Shown here in pieces: positions 1-8,160 of a DNA stretch of 64,000 nucleotides. The first letter of the stretch is position 1. Each line of letters opens with the position of its first letter. Both the position numbers and the translations under genes were made by a program. Source of the stretch: Hominimerdicola alba (GTDB lineage Bacteria; Bacillota; Clostridia; Oscillospirales; Ruminococcaceae); assembly GCF_900112155.1 (NCBI RefSeq), contig NZ_FOKQ01000002.1:62001-126000 (forward strand). Reading direction: 5' to 3'. The notes beneath the pieces were generated by a model, which saw only the letters and a program-made list of their open reading frames with translations, did no database searches and was not told the origin of the DNA.

Positions 1-1
1 A

Positions 2-1306
2 TATATTTCTTCCTTTGCTGAGAGTTCAAAGCTTACGGTAATGAGCAGCATTGATATCTCGGGAGATATGATGTGTACTGACAAGATGGTGCTGACTGCT
101 GAGCTTTTCGGCATGGTGGAAAGCGGCGGCGATATGATACTGAAGTCGTCATGCGATGATAGCGATGGGGACTCAGTGCAGCTGATGCGCATAGATACCT
201 CGGCAGGACTGGAGCTAAAAGCTGTTGGTAATATCCCGAGCGATACGGGAGTATCTTTCGGTGTTATTTCGGATTATACGTCATATTACATCAATAATGG
301 TTCGAATGAATTCATAATAGAAAACGGGATACTATATATTGTCAACGGCAGTGGTGTAATGTGTTTTGATGAGGAACTGAACTATCTGGGAGAGTACGTG
401 CGTTCGGTATACCTCGATGAACTTTCCGATGACACTGAGTTATGGGGCGTGGATTGGCATACTGCGGCGTTTGATGGCTCAACTGTATATTTTGCGGATA
501 TCATCGAAGATCTGGACCGTGACGATGAAGATGTGCTGATACTTGAATCGGTGGATCTGAGTGATATAAACTCTCCTAAAGCTATCAGTTACAAAGAGGA
601 TACGCTTTCGGCGCCTGCGGCATGGGCAGGATATGGATATAACGGTGCTGTGGAAGACGGCAGGTTGCTACATATGCTGGTATCAGGCGAATCGGAAGAT
701 AACATGAACTGTACGATACAGCTTGTTAGCCTTCGTCCCGAAGATGTTGCCGAGGGTAAGGCGGGGCGCAGGGTATATGATATGAAACAAAACGGAGAAG
801 CAGTTATCCCGAGTTTCGATGATGTTAAATATGCAGAGGAGTTGCCTTTGCACAAGCCCGGAGTGATATCTCAGCTGAAAGACCTGCCGTTCGATAATGA
901 TTATTCTTCGTTTTATCAGATAAAAGGAAAATATATGTGTATGGCAATTGAGAGCATGATCGACTGTGATGCCAAAGAGATATCCGAGGACGAATACATA
1001 GACTTGTTGAACGTTGACGAAACCGGTGAGTTCGATAAAGTCGAAGTAAAGTATGATGACAATGATGAGCCAAAATACTATTATTACAACAGCATAACCT
1101 CAAGTCTGAGTTATATCCTGATAGAAGTTCAGGGGGACGAGCTGAAACAGGTATATACAACGCCGTCTGAAACTGTTGAGCTGGAGGGATTTTATGCTCA
1201 TCCCTCTGAGGATACAGAGGGTTTTGCGGTGTACGATAACTATCTGTATATCTTTGATTCTAAGAACTCAGCCGTTGGCTATAATATTGCGGATACCGAA
1301 AAGTAA
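2..1306 (+). CDS. Secreted beta-propeller-like protein, 3' part (5' end outside window)
   Basis: The reading frame is open from base 2, upstream of the first ATG at 41, so the gene starts before the window and only the last 434 codons are seen. The product is acidic and rich in Asp, Glu, Ser and Tyr. It contains recurring short strand motifs such as LESVDLSDINSPKA, GILYIVNGSGVMCF and NYLYIFDSKN, which resemble blades of the secreted C-terminal beta-propeller family (distantly WD40-like). No transmembrane segment or catalytic motif is visible in this part. A strong hairpin with a T-run follows at 1321, so this is the last gene of its transcript. The family assignment is by motif style only and the function is unknown. 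Confidence 0.6.
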   Translation, partial: YISSFAESSKLTVMSSIDISGDMMCTDKMVLTAELFGMVESGGDMILKSSCDDSDGDSVQLMRIDTSAGLELKAVGNIPSDTGVSFGVISDYTSYYINNGSNEFIIENGILYIVNGSGVMCFDEELNYLGEYVRSVYLDELSDDTELWGVDWHTAAFDGSTVYFADIIEDLDRDDEDVLILESVDLSDINSPKAISYKEDTLSAPAAWAGYGYNGAVEDGRLLHMLVSGESEDNMNCTIQLVSLRPEDVAEGKAGRRVYDMKQNGEAVIPSFDDVKYAEELPLHKPGVISQLKDLPFDNDYSSFYQIKGKYMCMAIESMIDCDAKEISEDEYIDLLNVDETGEFDKVEVKYDDNDEPKYYYYNSITSSLSYILIEVQGDELKQVYTTPSETVELEGFYAHPSEDTEGFAVYDNYLYIFDSKNSAVGYNIADTEK

Positions 1307-1320
1307 ATAGTCTGATATTT

Positions 1321-1358
1321 GAGCACGTTCGCAGTCTGCGGGCGTGCTTGATTTTTTG
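1321..1358 (+). terminator. Intrinsic terminator after the beta-propeller gene
   Basis: GAGCACG and TTCGC pair with GCGGG and CGTGCTT (12 pairs with G-U wobbles) around a 5-nt loop, followed by ATTTTTTG. It begins 15 bases after the stop codon at 1306. Confidence 0.8.
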
Positions 1359-1814
1359 GGGATACAAAAGTGCGTCATACTTGCAGATGAGATCGGCACT
1401 TGACGCATCCGCGGAGAATACGCCGTCGGCACAATATGATGGGGTGACCGGTACGGCGTTGATCTTATATGGTATATCAAAGACGGTGCTTACTGCGGGG
1501 GCACCGCCTTAAACGTTTGCGGATAATAGTTTATAGGATGCTTTTATGCATAATGACGAAAAGAATGTTGAAAACCTTGGGGGTAATTGGGAAAATGAGA
1601 TCGTTTGTGGGCGGTTTGTCACTCATGGGGTGTATTTCTACGAAAATTTTATGTGGGGTCGATATTGTAATAATTAACTTCGTTAACAAAATGTGCTGTA
1701 ACCGATTTTTAGTTTTTGGCAAAAAATGTAAGTTTTAACTGTACGTTGATTTACGCATTAAATCGATAAAGTAACAAAAGTTCTGTATTTTGTGTGAACT
1801 TTTAAGAAAACTTA

Positions 1815-1843
1815 TTGACGAGTACCAGTTATTGTGGTACAAT
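1815..1843 (+). promoter_or_regulatory. Distal promoter P1 upstream of mraZ
   Basis: TTGACG at 1815-1820 and TACAAT at 1838-1843 with a 17-bp spacer. It reads toward mraZ, about 380 bp away, so it would give a long 5' leader or an independent small RNA. Confidence 0.6.
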
Positions 1844-1989
1844 AGGACTATAGGAACAGCCCTTGCGGCAGTTTTCACGGCGAGCAGTGTAATAATTTTG
1901 TAATTATATGTGTGTTCGCTAACTAAATATCCGAAAATTTAATGGGTCAAACACCCAGATATAGTGGTTGGTTTGAGTTAATAAAAAGT

Positions 1990-2053
1990 TTACAAGTTAC
2001 AGAAAAATTACAAAACCCTCTCTAAAAGTTACAAAATGCGACATCAGGTTACA
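1990..2053 (+). repeat. Cluster of five TTACA motifs upstream of the mraZ promoter
   Basis: TTACA starts at 1990, 1997, 2008, 2029 and 2049, most within an (A/G)TTACAA context. The last four are spaced 11, 21 and 20 bp, close to whole helical turns, which suggests binding sites on one DNA face. The cluster lies 60-130 bp upstream of the proximal mraZ promoter. The binding protein is unknown. Confidence 0.45.
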
Positions 2054-2115
2054 AGTAGATCGTGCCGAGTACAATAAATTTCCCTGCATCTTCAAGAATT
2101 CAGGAAAAATACCAA

Positions 2116-2144
2116 TTGCAATTTTTTTCATTATGCTGTATAAT
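2116..2144 (+). promoter_or_regulatory. Proximal promoter P2 of the dcw cluster
   Basis: TTGCAA (2116-2121) and TATAAT (2139-2144) with a 17-bp spacer, followed at once by the 10-bp-phased GTG boxes and then mraZ at 2224. Confidence 0.8.
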
Positions 2145-2150
2145 GTTCAT

Positions 2151-2180
2151 AGTGGTAAAAAGTGCGATTTGGTGTCAAAG
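2151..2180 (+). promoter_or_regulatory. Candidate MraZ operator: three GTG boxes phased at 10 bp
   Basis: Three consecutive 10-mers, AGTGGTAAAA, AGTGCGATTT and GGTGTCAAAG, place GTG at 2152, 2162 and 2172, exactly one helical turn apart. MraZ proteins are known to bind such 10-bp-phased repeats (TGGG-type in E. coli, AAAGTG-type in Mollicutes) upstream of their own gene. The position just downstream of the -10 box fits autorepression. Confidence 0.65.
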
Positions 2181-2223
2181 TTTTACCAAGTCGCGGCAGA
2201 TATGTCCGTGAGGGGGTGAGCGC

Positions 2224-2655
2224 TTGGCTTTAAAGACCTTGATGGGTACTTATAATCAGAGCATGGACGTAAAGGGACGCATGAGCTTCCCTGCAAAGTT
2301 CCGTGAGATCATCGGCGAGCGCTTCATCGTTACGAGAGGTATCGACCACTGCCTGCTGGTATTCTCTCCCGAGGATTTCGACAGGCTCAACGAAAAGTTC
2401 CGTGAGATGCCCCTGGCATCGGGACGGGATATCATAAGGTTCTTCACGGGCAGCGCCATTGAAGCCGAAGCGGACAAGCAGGGAAGGATACTGGTGCCTC
2501 AGCCGCTGAGAGACTGGGCGGGACTTGAAAAGGAAGTCATCGTGATGGGACTGACCGACCGCTGCGAAATCTGGGATAAATGCAGGTGGGAGGAACGCAG
2601 TGCGAAGCTGGACGATGAAGCACTGCTGGCGGCTCTTGAAGGAGTTGGGATATAA
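2224..2655 (+). CDS. mraZ: Transcriptional regulator MraZ
   Basis: A 143-residue protein, the usual MraZ length. It has two SpoVT/AbrB-like DNA-binding repeats, each with the family signature DxxGR: DVKGRMSFPAKFR near residue 16 and DKQGRILVPQPLR near residue 82. It forms a ring-shaped oligomer that binds phased repeats upstream of its own operon. The start chosen is TTG at 2224, placed 5 bases after the ribosome site AGGGGGTGAG; ATG at 2242 is possible but has no site of its own. It is first in the dcw cluster, and rsmH begins at the base after its stop codon. Confidence 0.96.
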   Translation: MALKTLMGTYNQSMDVKGRMSFPAKFREIIGERFIVTRGIDHCLLVFSPEDFDRLNEKFREMPLASGRDIIRFFTGSAIEAEADKQGRILVPQPLRDWAGLEKEVIVMGLTDRCEIWDKCRWEERSAKLDDEALLAALEGVGI

Positions 2656-3591
2656 ATGGAATTCAAGCACGTCTCTGTTTTGCTGAACGAGTGCATCGAG
2701 GGACTTGATATAAAGCCTGATGGCATCTATTGCGATGGTACTGCGGGCGGCGCGGGACATTCGCGTGAGATAGCCAAAAGGCTGACCACGGGAAGGCTCA
2801 TCGCTGTTGACAGAGATCCCGAGGCGGTGGCTGTTGCGACGGAAAGATTGTCGGGACTGCCTGCGACTGTTGTTCACGGAAATTATTCCGAACTGGACGA
2901 GATATTCGCAAGGCTCGGTCTTGACGGCGCAGACGGCATACTGATGGATCTGGGCGTATCCTCCTATCAGCTGGATAACGCGGAACGAGGATTTTCGTAT
3001 CACGCGGACGCTCCGCTGGATATGAGAATGAGCAGTGAAGGACTTTCGGCACGTGACGTTGTAAACGGTTACGATGAACGGACACTGGCGAGGATAATAT
3101 TTGAGTACGGCGATGAGAAATTCTCGCGGAATATCGCAAAGAAGATAGTTCAGGTCAGGGAAGAAAAACCGATAGAGACCACGCTGGAGCTTGCCGAGGT
3201 GATAAAATCGGCTGTACCCCAGAAGGTCAGAAGAGAGAAAAATCCCTGCAAGAAGACCTTTCAGGCGATAAGGATAGAGGTAAATGCGGAGTTGGAACAT
3301 CTGAGCACCGCGCTGGACAAGGCTTTCGATCTGCTGAACGTGGGCGGAAGGCTTTGCATAATCACTTTCCATTCGCTTGAAGACAGGTTGGTCAAACAAA
3401 GATTCAAGAGCTTTTGTCAGGGCTGTATATGCCCGCCTGATTTTCCCGTGTGCGTTTGCGGGAGAACTCCGAGAGGAAAGCTCATAACAAAGAAACCGAT
3501 CGAACCAACAGATACAGAGAACGAAGAAAACAAGCGCGCACACAGCGCAAAACTCAGGATAATAGAGAAGATAAAGAACGACCCGCAGTGA
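2656..3591 (+). CDS. rsmH: 16S rRNA (cytosine-1402-N4)-methyltransferase RsmH
   Basis: A 311-residue cytoplasmic SAM-dependent methyltransferase that modifies C1402 of 16S rRNA, fine-tuning the P site. The SAM-binding motif DGTAGGAGHS is near residue 27, DRDP near 53, and the family signature LMDLGVSSYQLD near 96 is followed by ERGFSYHADAPLDMRM. A Cys-rich C-terminal patch (CQGCICPPDFPVCVCG) is typical of the family. ATG follows the mraZ stop directly (no gap), as in most dcw clusters, so translation is probably coupled. The distal part reads into the short linker before ftsL. Confidence 0.97.
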   Translation: MEFKHVSVLLNECIEGLDIKPDGIYCDGTAGGAGHSREIAKRLTTGRLIAVDRDPEAVAVATERLSGLPATVVHGNYSELDEIFARLGLDGADGILMDLGVSSYQLDNAERGFSYHADAPLDMRMSSEGLSARDVVNGYDERTLARIIFEYGDEKFSRNIAKKIVQVREEKPIETTLELAEVIKSAVPQKVRREKNPCKKTFQAIRIEVNAELEHLSTALDKAFDLLNVGGRLCIITFHSLEDRLVKQRFKSFCQGCICPPDFPVCVCGRTPRGKLITKKPIEPTDTENEENKRAHSAKLRIIEKIKNDPQ

Positions 3592-3679
3592 CGGGAAAAG
3601 ACAAAGAGAGACAGACAAAAAGGAAGCTTGTGTAAAATTTTCTGTGCGCTTTTGGGGCGCGTATAGAGGTGTATCATAA

Positions 3680-4183
3680 ATGACAAAATATAACGACCAC
3701 AGCAATCTGGCTCATGAATTCGAACTGCCTTACGTGGATAATCCCGAACATGGCAGAACGGCTGTACATGAAGAAAAGAAAAAGCCCAATGCTATCCCTG
3801 CTGCTCCTGCTATGAGCATCGGTGCGAAGCTGGCGTGGGCTATACTGATAATCATAGCTGTTTCTCTGATGGGAAGCCTTATCTACGGCAAGGTGGAGAT
3901 ATCCAGACTTTACAATGAAAGGGCCGGTCTGGAAAAGCAGCTCGATCAGCTGCAGAACGAAAATGTAAGTATGCAGTCTGAGATAGCAGAGAGAATGAAT
4001 ATGACCAAGGTCGAGGAATATGCAAGGAACGAACTGGGTCTGCAAAAGCTTGATAAATCTCAGATAGAGTATATAGAGATCGAAACACCCTCAGTGGCTG
4101 AGGTAAAGGGCGGCGATAAGGAAGATGCTCTCACTCGCTTTAAACGCTGGATCGATCACGCTTCGGAATATCTGAGGCACTAA
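3680..4183 (+). CDS. ftsL: FtsL-like septum formation protein
   Basis: A 167-residue bitopic membrane protein in the ftsL slot between rsmH and the division PBP. It has an N-terminal cytoplasmic tail of about 50 residues (long for FtsL), one transmembrane helix (about residues 51-71, AWAILIIIAVSLMGSLIYG), then a predicted coiled coil (about 75-110, RLYNERAGLEKQLDQLQNEN) containing the conserved tail ARNELGLQKLDKSQ typical of the FtsL/DivIC septum-initiator family. It would join FtsQ/DivIB and DivIC in the septal complex that activates FtsW and PBP2. The low sequence conservation of the family means the name rests on position and topology. Confidence 0.88.
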   Translation: MTKYNDHSNLAHEFELPYVDNPEHGRTAVHEEKKKPNAIPAAPAMSIGAKLAWAILIIIAVSLMGSLIYGKVEISRLYNERAGLEKQLDQLQNENVSMQSEIAERMNMTKVEEYARNELGLQKLDKSQIEYIEIETPSVAEVKGGDKEDALTRFKRWIDHASEYLRH

Positions 4184-4197
4184 ATCATATATTATAT

Positions 4198-4236
4198 AAG
4201 AAAGTTAAGCACAGATAAATTGTACTTAGCTTTCTT
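4198..4236 (+). terminator. Hairpin between ftsL and the PBP gene (attenuator candidate)
   Basis: AAGAAAGTTAAG at 4198-4209 pairs with CTTAGCTTTCTT at 4225-4236 (12 pairs, one G-U), with only a weak T-rich tail. A second small perfect hairpin CTTCCC-GCG-GGGAAG follows at 4261-4275, just upstream of the PBP ribosome binding site. Together they could lower readthrough or expose/hide the PBP start. Confidence 0.45.
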
Positions 4237-4309
4237 GTTCTATTTTCAAATAGGTTATGTCTTCCCGCGGGGAAGCATAAAACGCATTTATCGGGACGGA
4301 GGTTAAGTG

Positions 4310-6643
4310 ATGACCGATAAACCAAGTCTTAAAATGAAAACAAGGCTCACCATATGGCTGTGCCTGCCTGTTCTGCTATTGCTGATATACATGATATGGG
4401 GCATATGGAAGGTATCCATAAAGGAAGGCGCAAAGTGGAAAGAGCTGGCTAATTCACAGCAGCTGAAATCCACGGTGGTGCCTGCTTCAAGAGGTTCTAT
4501 GTATGACGCAAAGGGCAATGTTCTTGCCCAGAGCGCTACGGTGTACAGGATATATGTTGACCCCATAATGCTGAAACAGCAGTGCGATGCAAGGGACAAA
4601 CGTATCGAGGAACTGAAAGCCGCGATCAAGGAAGAGGACAGTACAGAGAAGGTACTCAAGTACAAGGAAGAACTTGATAACGCAAAGACAAGCACCGAGA
4701 CTTTCGATGAGCTTGTGGAGTTCCTGGCGCTGAAGCTGAAGATGGACACAGGCGATGTAAGGACCAAGCTTGGTGATATCACAAGCCAGTACATCATACT
4801 TGGCGAGGGTATCGAGAAGACCCTCCGCGATGAGATAGAAGATAAGCTCACTGAGCTTAAAATAGACGGCGTAAGAGGCGAAGAGCAGACAAAACGCGTT
4901 TATCCTCAGGAATCCCTGGCTGCCCATGTGCTGGGTTATACGGATTTCGAGGATAATGGTATATACGGTCTTGAAGCTTATTACGATGACTACCTCAAAG
5001 GCGTTGACGGCAGAGTAGTAACCGCAAAGGACAAGGACGGAAACGATATACCCTACCGTTACAAGCAGAGCTATGATGTTCAGAACGGCAACGACCTTAA
5101 CCTGAACATTGATATCAATATCCAGTATATGCTGGAAAAAGGTCTGCAGAAAGCGTATGAAGAAAATCAGCCTACTGACAGAGTCTGCGGTATAATCATG
5201 AACCCCAAGACGGGTCAGGTATATGCCGAGGCTACGGCATTCAGCTACGACCCCAACGAGCCTTCGCTGATATCTGATAAGCAGGTGGCTGCGAAGCTGG
5301 CGGGTATGAAAAATTCTCCCGAATATGAGACTGAAAGACAGAATGCATGGAGTTTGCAGTGGAAGGACAAGTGCGTTTCGGAACTGTATTTCCCGGGCTC
5401 TGTATTCAAGATAATCACAGGAGCATCAGCAATTGAAGAAAAGGCGATATCGCTGGACGAAACATTCAACTGCAACAACCATATAACCGTGGAAGACAGA
5501 GATATCTCCTGCTGGACCACAGGCGACCACGGCGCACAGAATCTGGCGGCGGCTATGGCGAACTCCTGTAACCCTGCTTTCGTGCAGATAGGTCTTAAAC
5601 TTGGTGCTGATAACTTTGTAAAATACTTCGACGGATTCGGTTATAATGAGCTTACGGGCATCGACCTGCCCGGCGAGGTAAATTCCTACAATATACATCA
5701 GCTCAGCTGGCTGGGCCCCGTTGAACTTGCTACATCTGCTTTCGGTCAGACCAACAAGGTAACACCGATACAGATGATAACAGCAGTATCAGCGGCAGTA
5801 AACGGCGGATATGTTGTTACACCGAGAGTAGTCAGCAGCATAACCGACCAGAACGGAAACGTTGTAAAGAGAAATGACAGGGAAGTCAAGAGACAGATAA
5901 TCTCCGAAGAGACTTCCGCTGCCATGAGAGAGATACTCAAGGGCGTTGTTGAGACAAACAAGAGTTCCAACTGCTATATACCCGGTTACAGCATAGGCGG
6001 TAAGTCGGGTACATCGCAGAAGCTGGACGAAAATGCAAAGGGCGATACCTACGTTGGTTCCTACTGCGCATTTGCTCCTGCGGAAGACCCCGAGATAATC
6101 ATGCTGGTACTTGTGGATCACCCCACAGGCGAACAGTTCTACGGAAGTATGGTGGCTGCGCCTATCTGTCAGGAAGTGCTCAGCGAGGTACTGCCTTACA
6201 TGGGTATGTTCCCGAACTACACCGAAGAGGAACTGGAAAGCGTATCCATCAATGTTCCAAATGTTCAGTACTACACTGTTGAAGAGGCTACAAAGACACT
6301 GGAAGAACTTGGATTTGTAGTTAAGATAAAGGGCGAGGGCGATACAGTCCTGAGACAGATGCCCGCAAGCGTTAAGATCGAGCACGGCGGTTCTGTTGTG
6401 CTGTATACTGATCAGAGAACAGAGATCGAGAAGGTCACTGTGCCCAGTATACAGGGTCTTACAAGAAGTCAGGCAAAGGCAACTCTGGAAACTTACGGTC
6501 TGAATCTTATAGCAGAGGGTTCTGCGGCGGCTGAAGAAGTAAGCTACGCGCTGGGTGACCAGACTTACGAACCGGGTACCAGCGTACCTCTTGGTACAGC
6601 CGTAACGGTAACATTCGCGACTATGGAGGTAGCTTCACAGTAA
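4310..6643 (+). CDS. Division-specific penicillin-binding protein (class B transpeptidase, PASTA domains)
   Basis: A 777-residue class B PBP (FtsI/PBP2X/SpoVD type) that cross-links septal peptidoglycan. It has a short cytoplasmic N-terminus, a transmembrane helix at about residues 10-30 (LTIWLCLPVLLLLIYMIW), a dimerisation domain, and a transpeptidase domain with the catalytic Ser in SVFK (near 364), SCN (near 420) and KSGT (near 565). Two PASTA domains follow in the last 130 residues (VPNVQYYTVEEA and VPSIQGLTRSQA). GTG at 4307 and ATG at 4310 are adjacent; ATG is better spaced from GGAGG at 4298-4302. It follows ftsL and precedes murE. PASTA domains argue against a rod-elongation PBP; vegetative FtsI versus sporulation SpoVD cannot be separated from sequence alone. 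Confidence 0.95.
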   Translation: MTDKPSLKMKTRLTIWLCLPVLLLLIYMIWGIWKVSIKEGAKWKELANSQQLKSTVVPASRGSMYDAKGNVLAQSATVYRIYVDPIMLKQQCDARDKRIEELKAAIKEEDSTEKVLKYKEELDNAKTSTETFDELVEFLALKLKMDTGDVRTKLGDITSQYIILGEGIEKTLRDEIEDKLTELKIDGVRGEEQTKRVYPQESLAAHVLGYTDFEDNGIYGLEAYYDDYLKGVDGRVVTAKDKDGNDIPYRYKQSYDVQNGNDLNLNIDINIQYMLEKGLQKAYEENQPTDRVCGIIMNPKTGQVYAEATAFSYDPNEPSLISDKQVAAKLAGMKNSPEYETERQNAWSLQWKDKCVSELYFPGSVFKIITGASAIEEKAISLDETFNCNNHITVEDRDISCWTTGDHGAQNLAAAMANSCNPAFVQIGLKLGADNFVKYFDGFGYNELTGIDLPGEVNSYNIHQLSWLGPVELATSAFGQTNKVTPIQMITAVSAAVNGGYVVTPRVVSSITDQNGNVVKRNDREVKRQIISEETSAAMREILKGVVETNKSSNCYIPGYSIGGKSGTSQKLDENAKGDTYVGSYCAFAPAEDPEIIMLVLVDHPTGEQFYGSMVAAPICQEVLSEVLPYMGMFPNYTEEELESVSINVPNVQYYTVEEATKTLEELGFVVKIKGEGDTVLRQMPASVKIEHGGSVVLYTDQRTEIEKVTVPSIQGLTRSQAKATLETYGLNLIAEGSAAAEEVSYALGDQTYEPGTSVPLGTAVTVTFATMEVASQ

Positions 6644-6678
6644 GGCTGAATGAAAAAACTTTTAAGGGATGAACATGA

Positions 6679-8112
6679 ATGAGATTATATGAACTGATAA
6701 AAGAAGTGGCAGAGACTTCTCTGCCTGATATGGAAATAACGGGACTGACCTCCGATACCAGAGGGGAAGTCACCGAGGGCAGCATTTTCGTGTGCATAAA
6801 GGGCAAGACCTTTGATGGACACGATGCAGCAAAGCAGATGCTGGAAAAGGGCTGTGCAGCAGTTGTCTGCGAGAGAGATCTTGGTCTTGAAAAGCAGATA
6901 ATCGTTGAGGACACAAGGGCAGCTTTCCCAAGACTGTGCGCAGCATGGTTCCGCCACCCCGAGAGAGAGCTTGAACTCATCGGTGTTACAGGCACTAACG
7001 GAAAGACTACCATCACCACGGTGATAAAGAAAGTCCTCAGCGGATTTGGCTGCAAGGTGGGTCTTATTGGCACCTGCCAGAACGAGATAGGCGATGAGAT
7101 AATTCCCACTGCAAGGACAACTCCCGAGCCTTACGACCTGTTTGAGCTGTTCAGAAAAATGGCAGACGCAGGCTGTAAGTACACCATTATGGAGGTATCA
7201 TCTCAGGGACTTGAACAGAAGAGAGTTCAGGGCTGTCATTTCAGGGTGGGTGTATTCACTAACCTTACTCAGGATCACCTTGATGTACACGGTACAATGG
7301 AGAATTATTATCAGGCAAAGAAGATGCTGTTCGATATAAGCGATACAGCGATAATCAATATCGATGACAAGTACGGCGAAAGGTATACTAAGGAGATCCC
7401 TTGTCCTTTCAAGACCTACTCGGTGAGCAGAAAAGCCGATTACCGTGCTGAGGATATCATGCTTGGCACTGACGGTGTGAAGTACGTGTTCAGCGACGGC
7501 AAGGTGAAGAAGAACGTAAGCTTCAATATGCCCGGACTTTTCAATGTATCCAACTCCCTGGCTGTGATAGCTTGTATGGAAGAACTTGGATATACTCCCT
7601 GCAAAACAATAGCAGGATTTGAGAAGATACAGGGCGTTCGCGGCAGAGCGGAGATAATCCCCACAGGCAGAGATTTCACTGTTATATGCGATTACGCTCA
7701 CACTCCCGATGCGCTGATAAACGTGCTTTCGGCTATAAAGGAGAGCGCTAAGGGCAAGGTGAAGTGCTTATTCGGCTGCGGCGGAAACCGCGACCGCACA
7801 AAGCGTGCGCCCATGGCAGCAGCTGCGGCTGAACACGCTGATTTTCTGATAGTTACATCGGATAACCCCAGAGATGAAGACCCCGATGATATCATAAACG
7901 ACGTACTCAAAGGACTTGAGGGCAAGGATACTCCCTATGTCCGCATGACCGACAGGCGCGAGGCTATCCACTGGGCGATAAAGAATGCCGAAAAGGACGA
8001 TATCATCGTGCTGGCAGGCAAGGGTCACGAGGATTACCAGATACTTGCAGGCGGAGTTAAGATACACTTCGACGAGCGTGAGGTAGTCGCTGAGGCGCTG
8101 AAGGAACTTTGA
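6679..8112 (+). CDS. murE: UDP-MurNAc-tripeptide synthetase MurE (meso-diaminopimelate adding)
   Basis: A 477-residue cytoplasmic Mur ligase. It adds the third residue to UDP-MurNAc-L-Ala-D-Glu in an ATP-dependent step. The P-loop is GVTGTNGKTT (near residue 103), and the central Mur ligase domain carries the lysine-carbamate region. The specificity motif DNPRDEDP (near residue 395) matches the DNPR motif of enzymes using meso-diaminopimelate, so the wall is predicted to be mDAP type. It lies 35 bases after the PBP gene and 48 before murF. AAGGGATG upstream of 6679 is the likely ribosome site. Confidence 0.97.
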   Translation: MRLYELIKEVAETSLPDMEITGLTSDTRGEVTEGSIFVCIKGKTFDGHDAAKQMLEKGCAAVVCERDLGLEKQIIVEDTRAAFPRLCAAWFRHPERELELIGVTGTNGKTTITTVIKKVLSGFGCKVGLIGTCQNEIGDEIIPTARTTPEPYDLFELFRKMADAGCKYTIMEVSSQGLEQKRVQGCHFRVGVFTNLTQDHLDVHGTMENYYQAKKMLFDISDTAIINIDDKYGERYTKEIPCPFKTYSVSRKADYRAEDIMLGTDGVKYVFSDGKVKKNVSFNMPGLFNVSNSLAVIACMEELGYTPCKTIAGFEKIQGVRGRAEIIPTGRDFTVICDYAHTPDALINVLSAIKESAKGKVKCLFGCGGNRDRTKRAPMAAAAAEHADFLIVTSDNPRDEDPDDIINDVLKGLEGKDTPYVRMTDRREAIHWAIKNAEKDDIIVLAGKGHEDYQILAGGVKIHFDEREVVAEALKEL

Positions 8113-8160
8113 TAATTAACCTGACCCGAGGGTACGGGTCGAGCAAAGGGTGGTAAAGCA

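Larger units (their letters stand above)
1359..2115. other. Long intergenic region upstream of the dcw cluster
   Basis: No convincing gene. The short frames at 1469-1738 (plus) and 1531-1722 (minus) overlap, lack good ribosome binding sites and have no recognisable composition. A small hairpin GGTGC/GCACC lies near 1487-1509, and a pair TGCGTCA/TGACGCA spans about 1371-1408. The AT-rich second half carries a promoter (1815-1843) and the TTACA cluster (1990-2053), listed separately. The transcript from 1845 to mraZ would have a leader of nearly 380 nt, which could hold an unrecognised RNA element. Confidence 0.5.

Noticed and set aside
1469-1738. 89-codon frame in the dcw upstream region
   Set aside because: No good ribosome binding site, overlaps an open frame on the other strand, and composition is like the surrounding non-coding DNA.
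2230-3705. 491-codon minus frame opposite mraZ and rsmH
   Set aside because: It is a codon-bias shadow of the two genuine plus-strand genes, with no family features.
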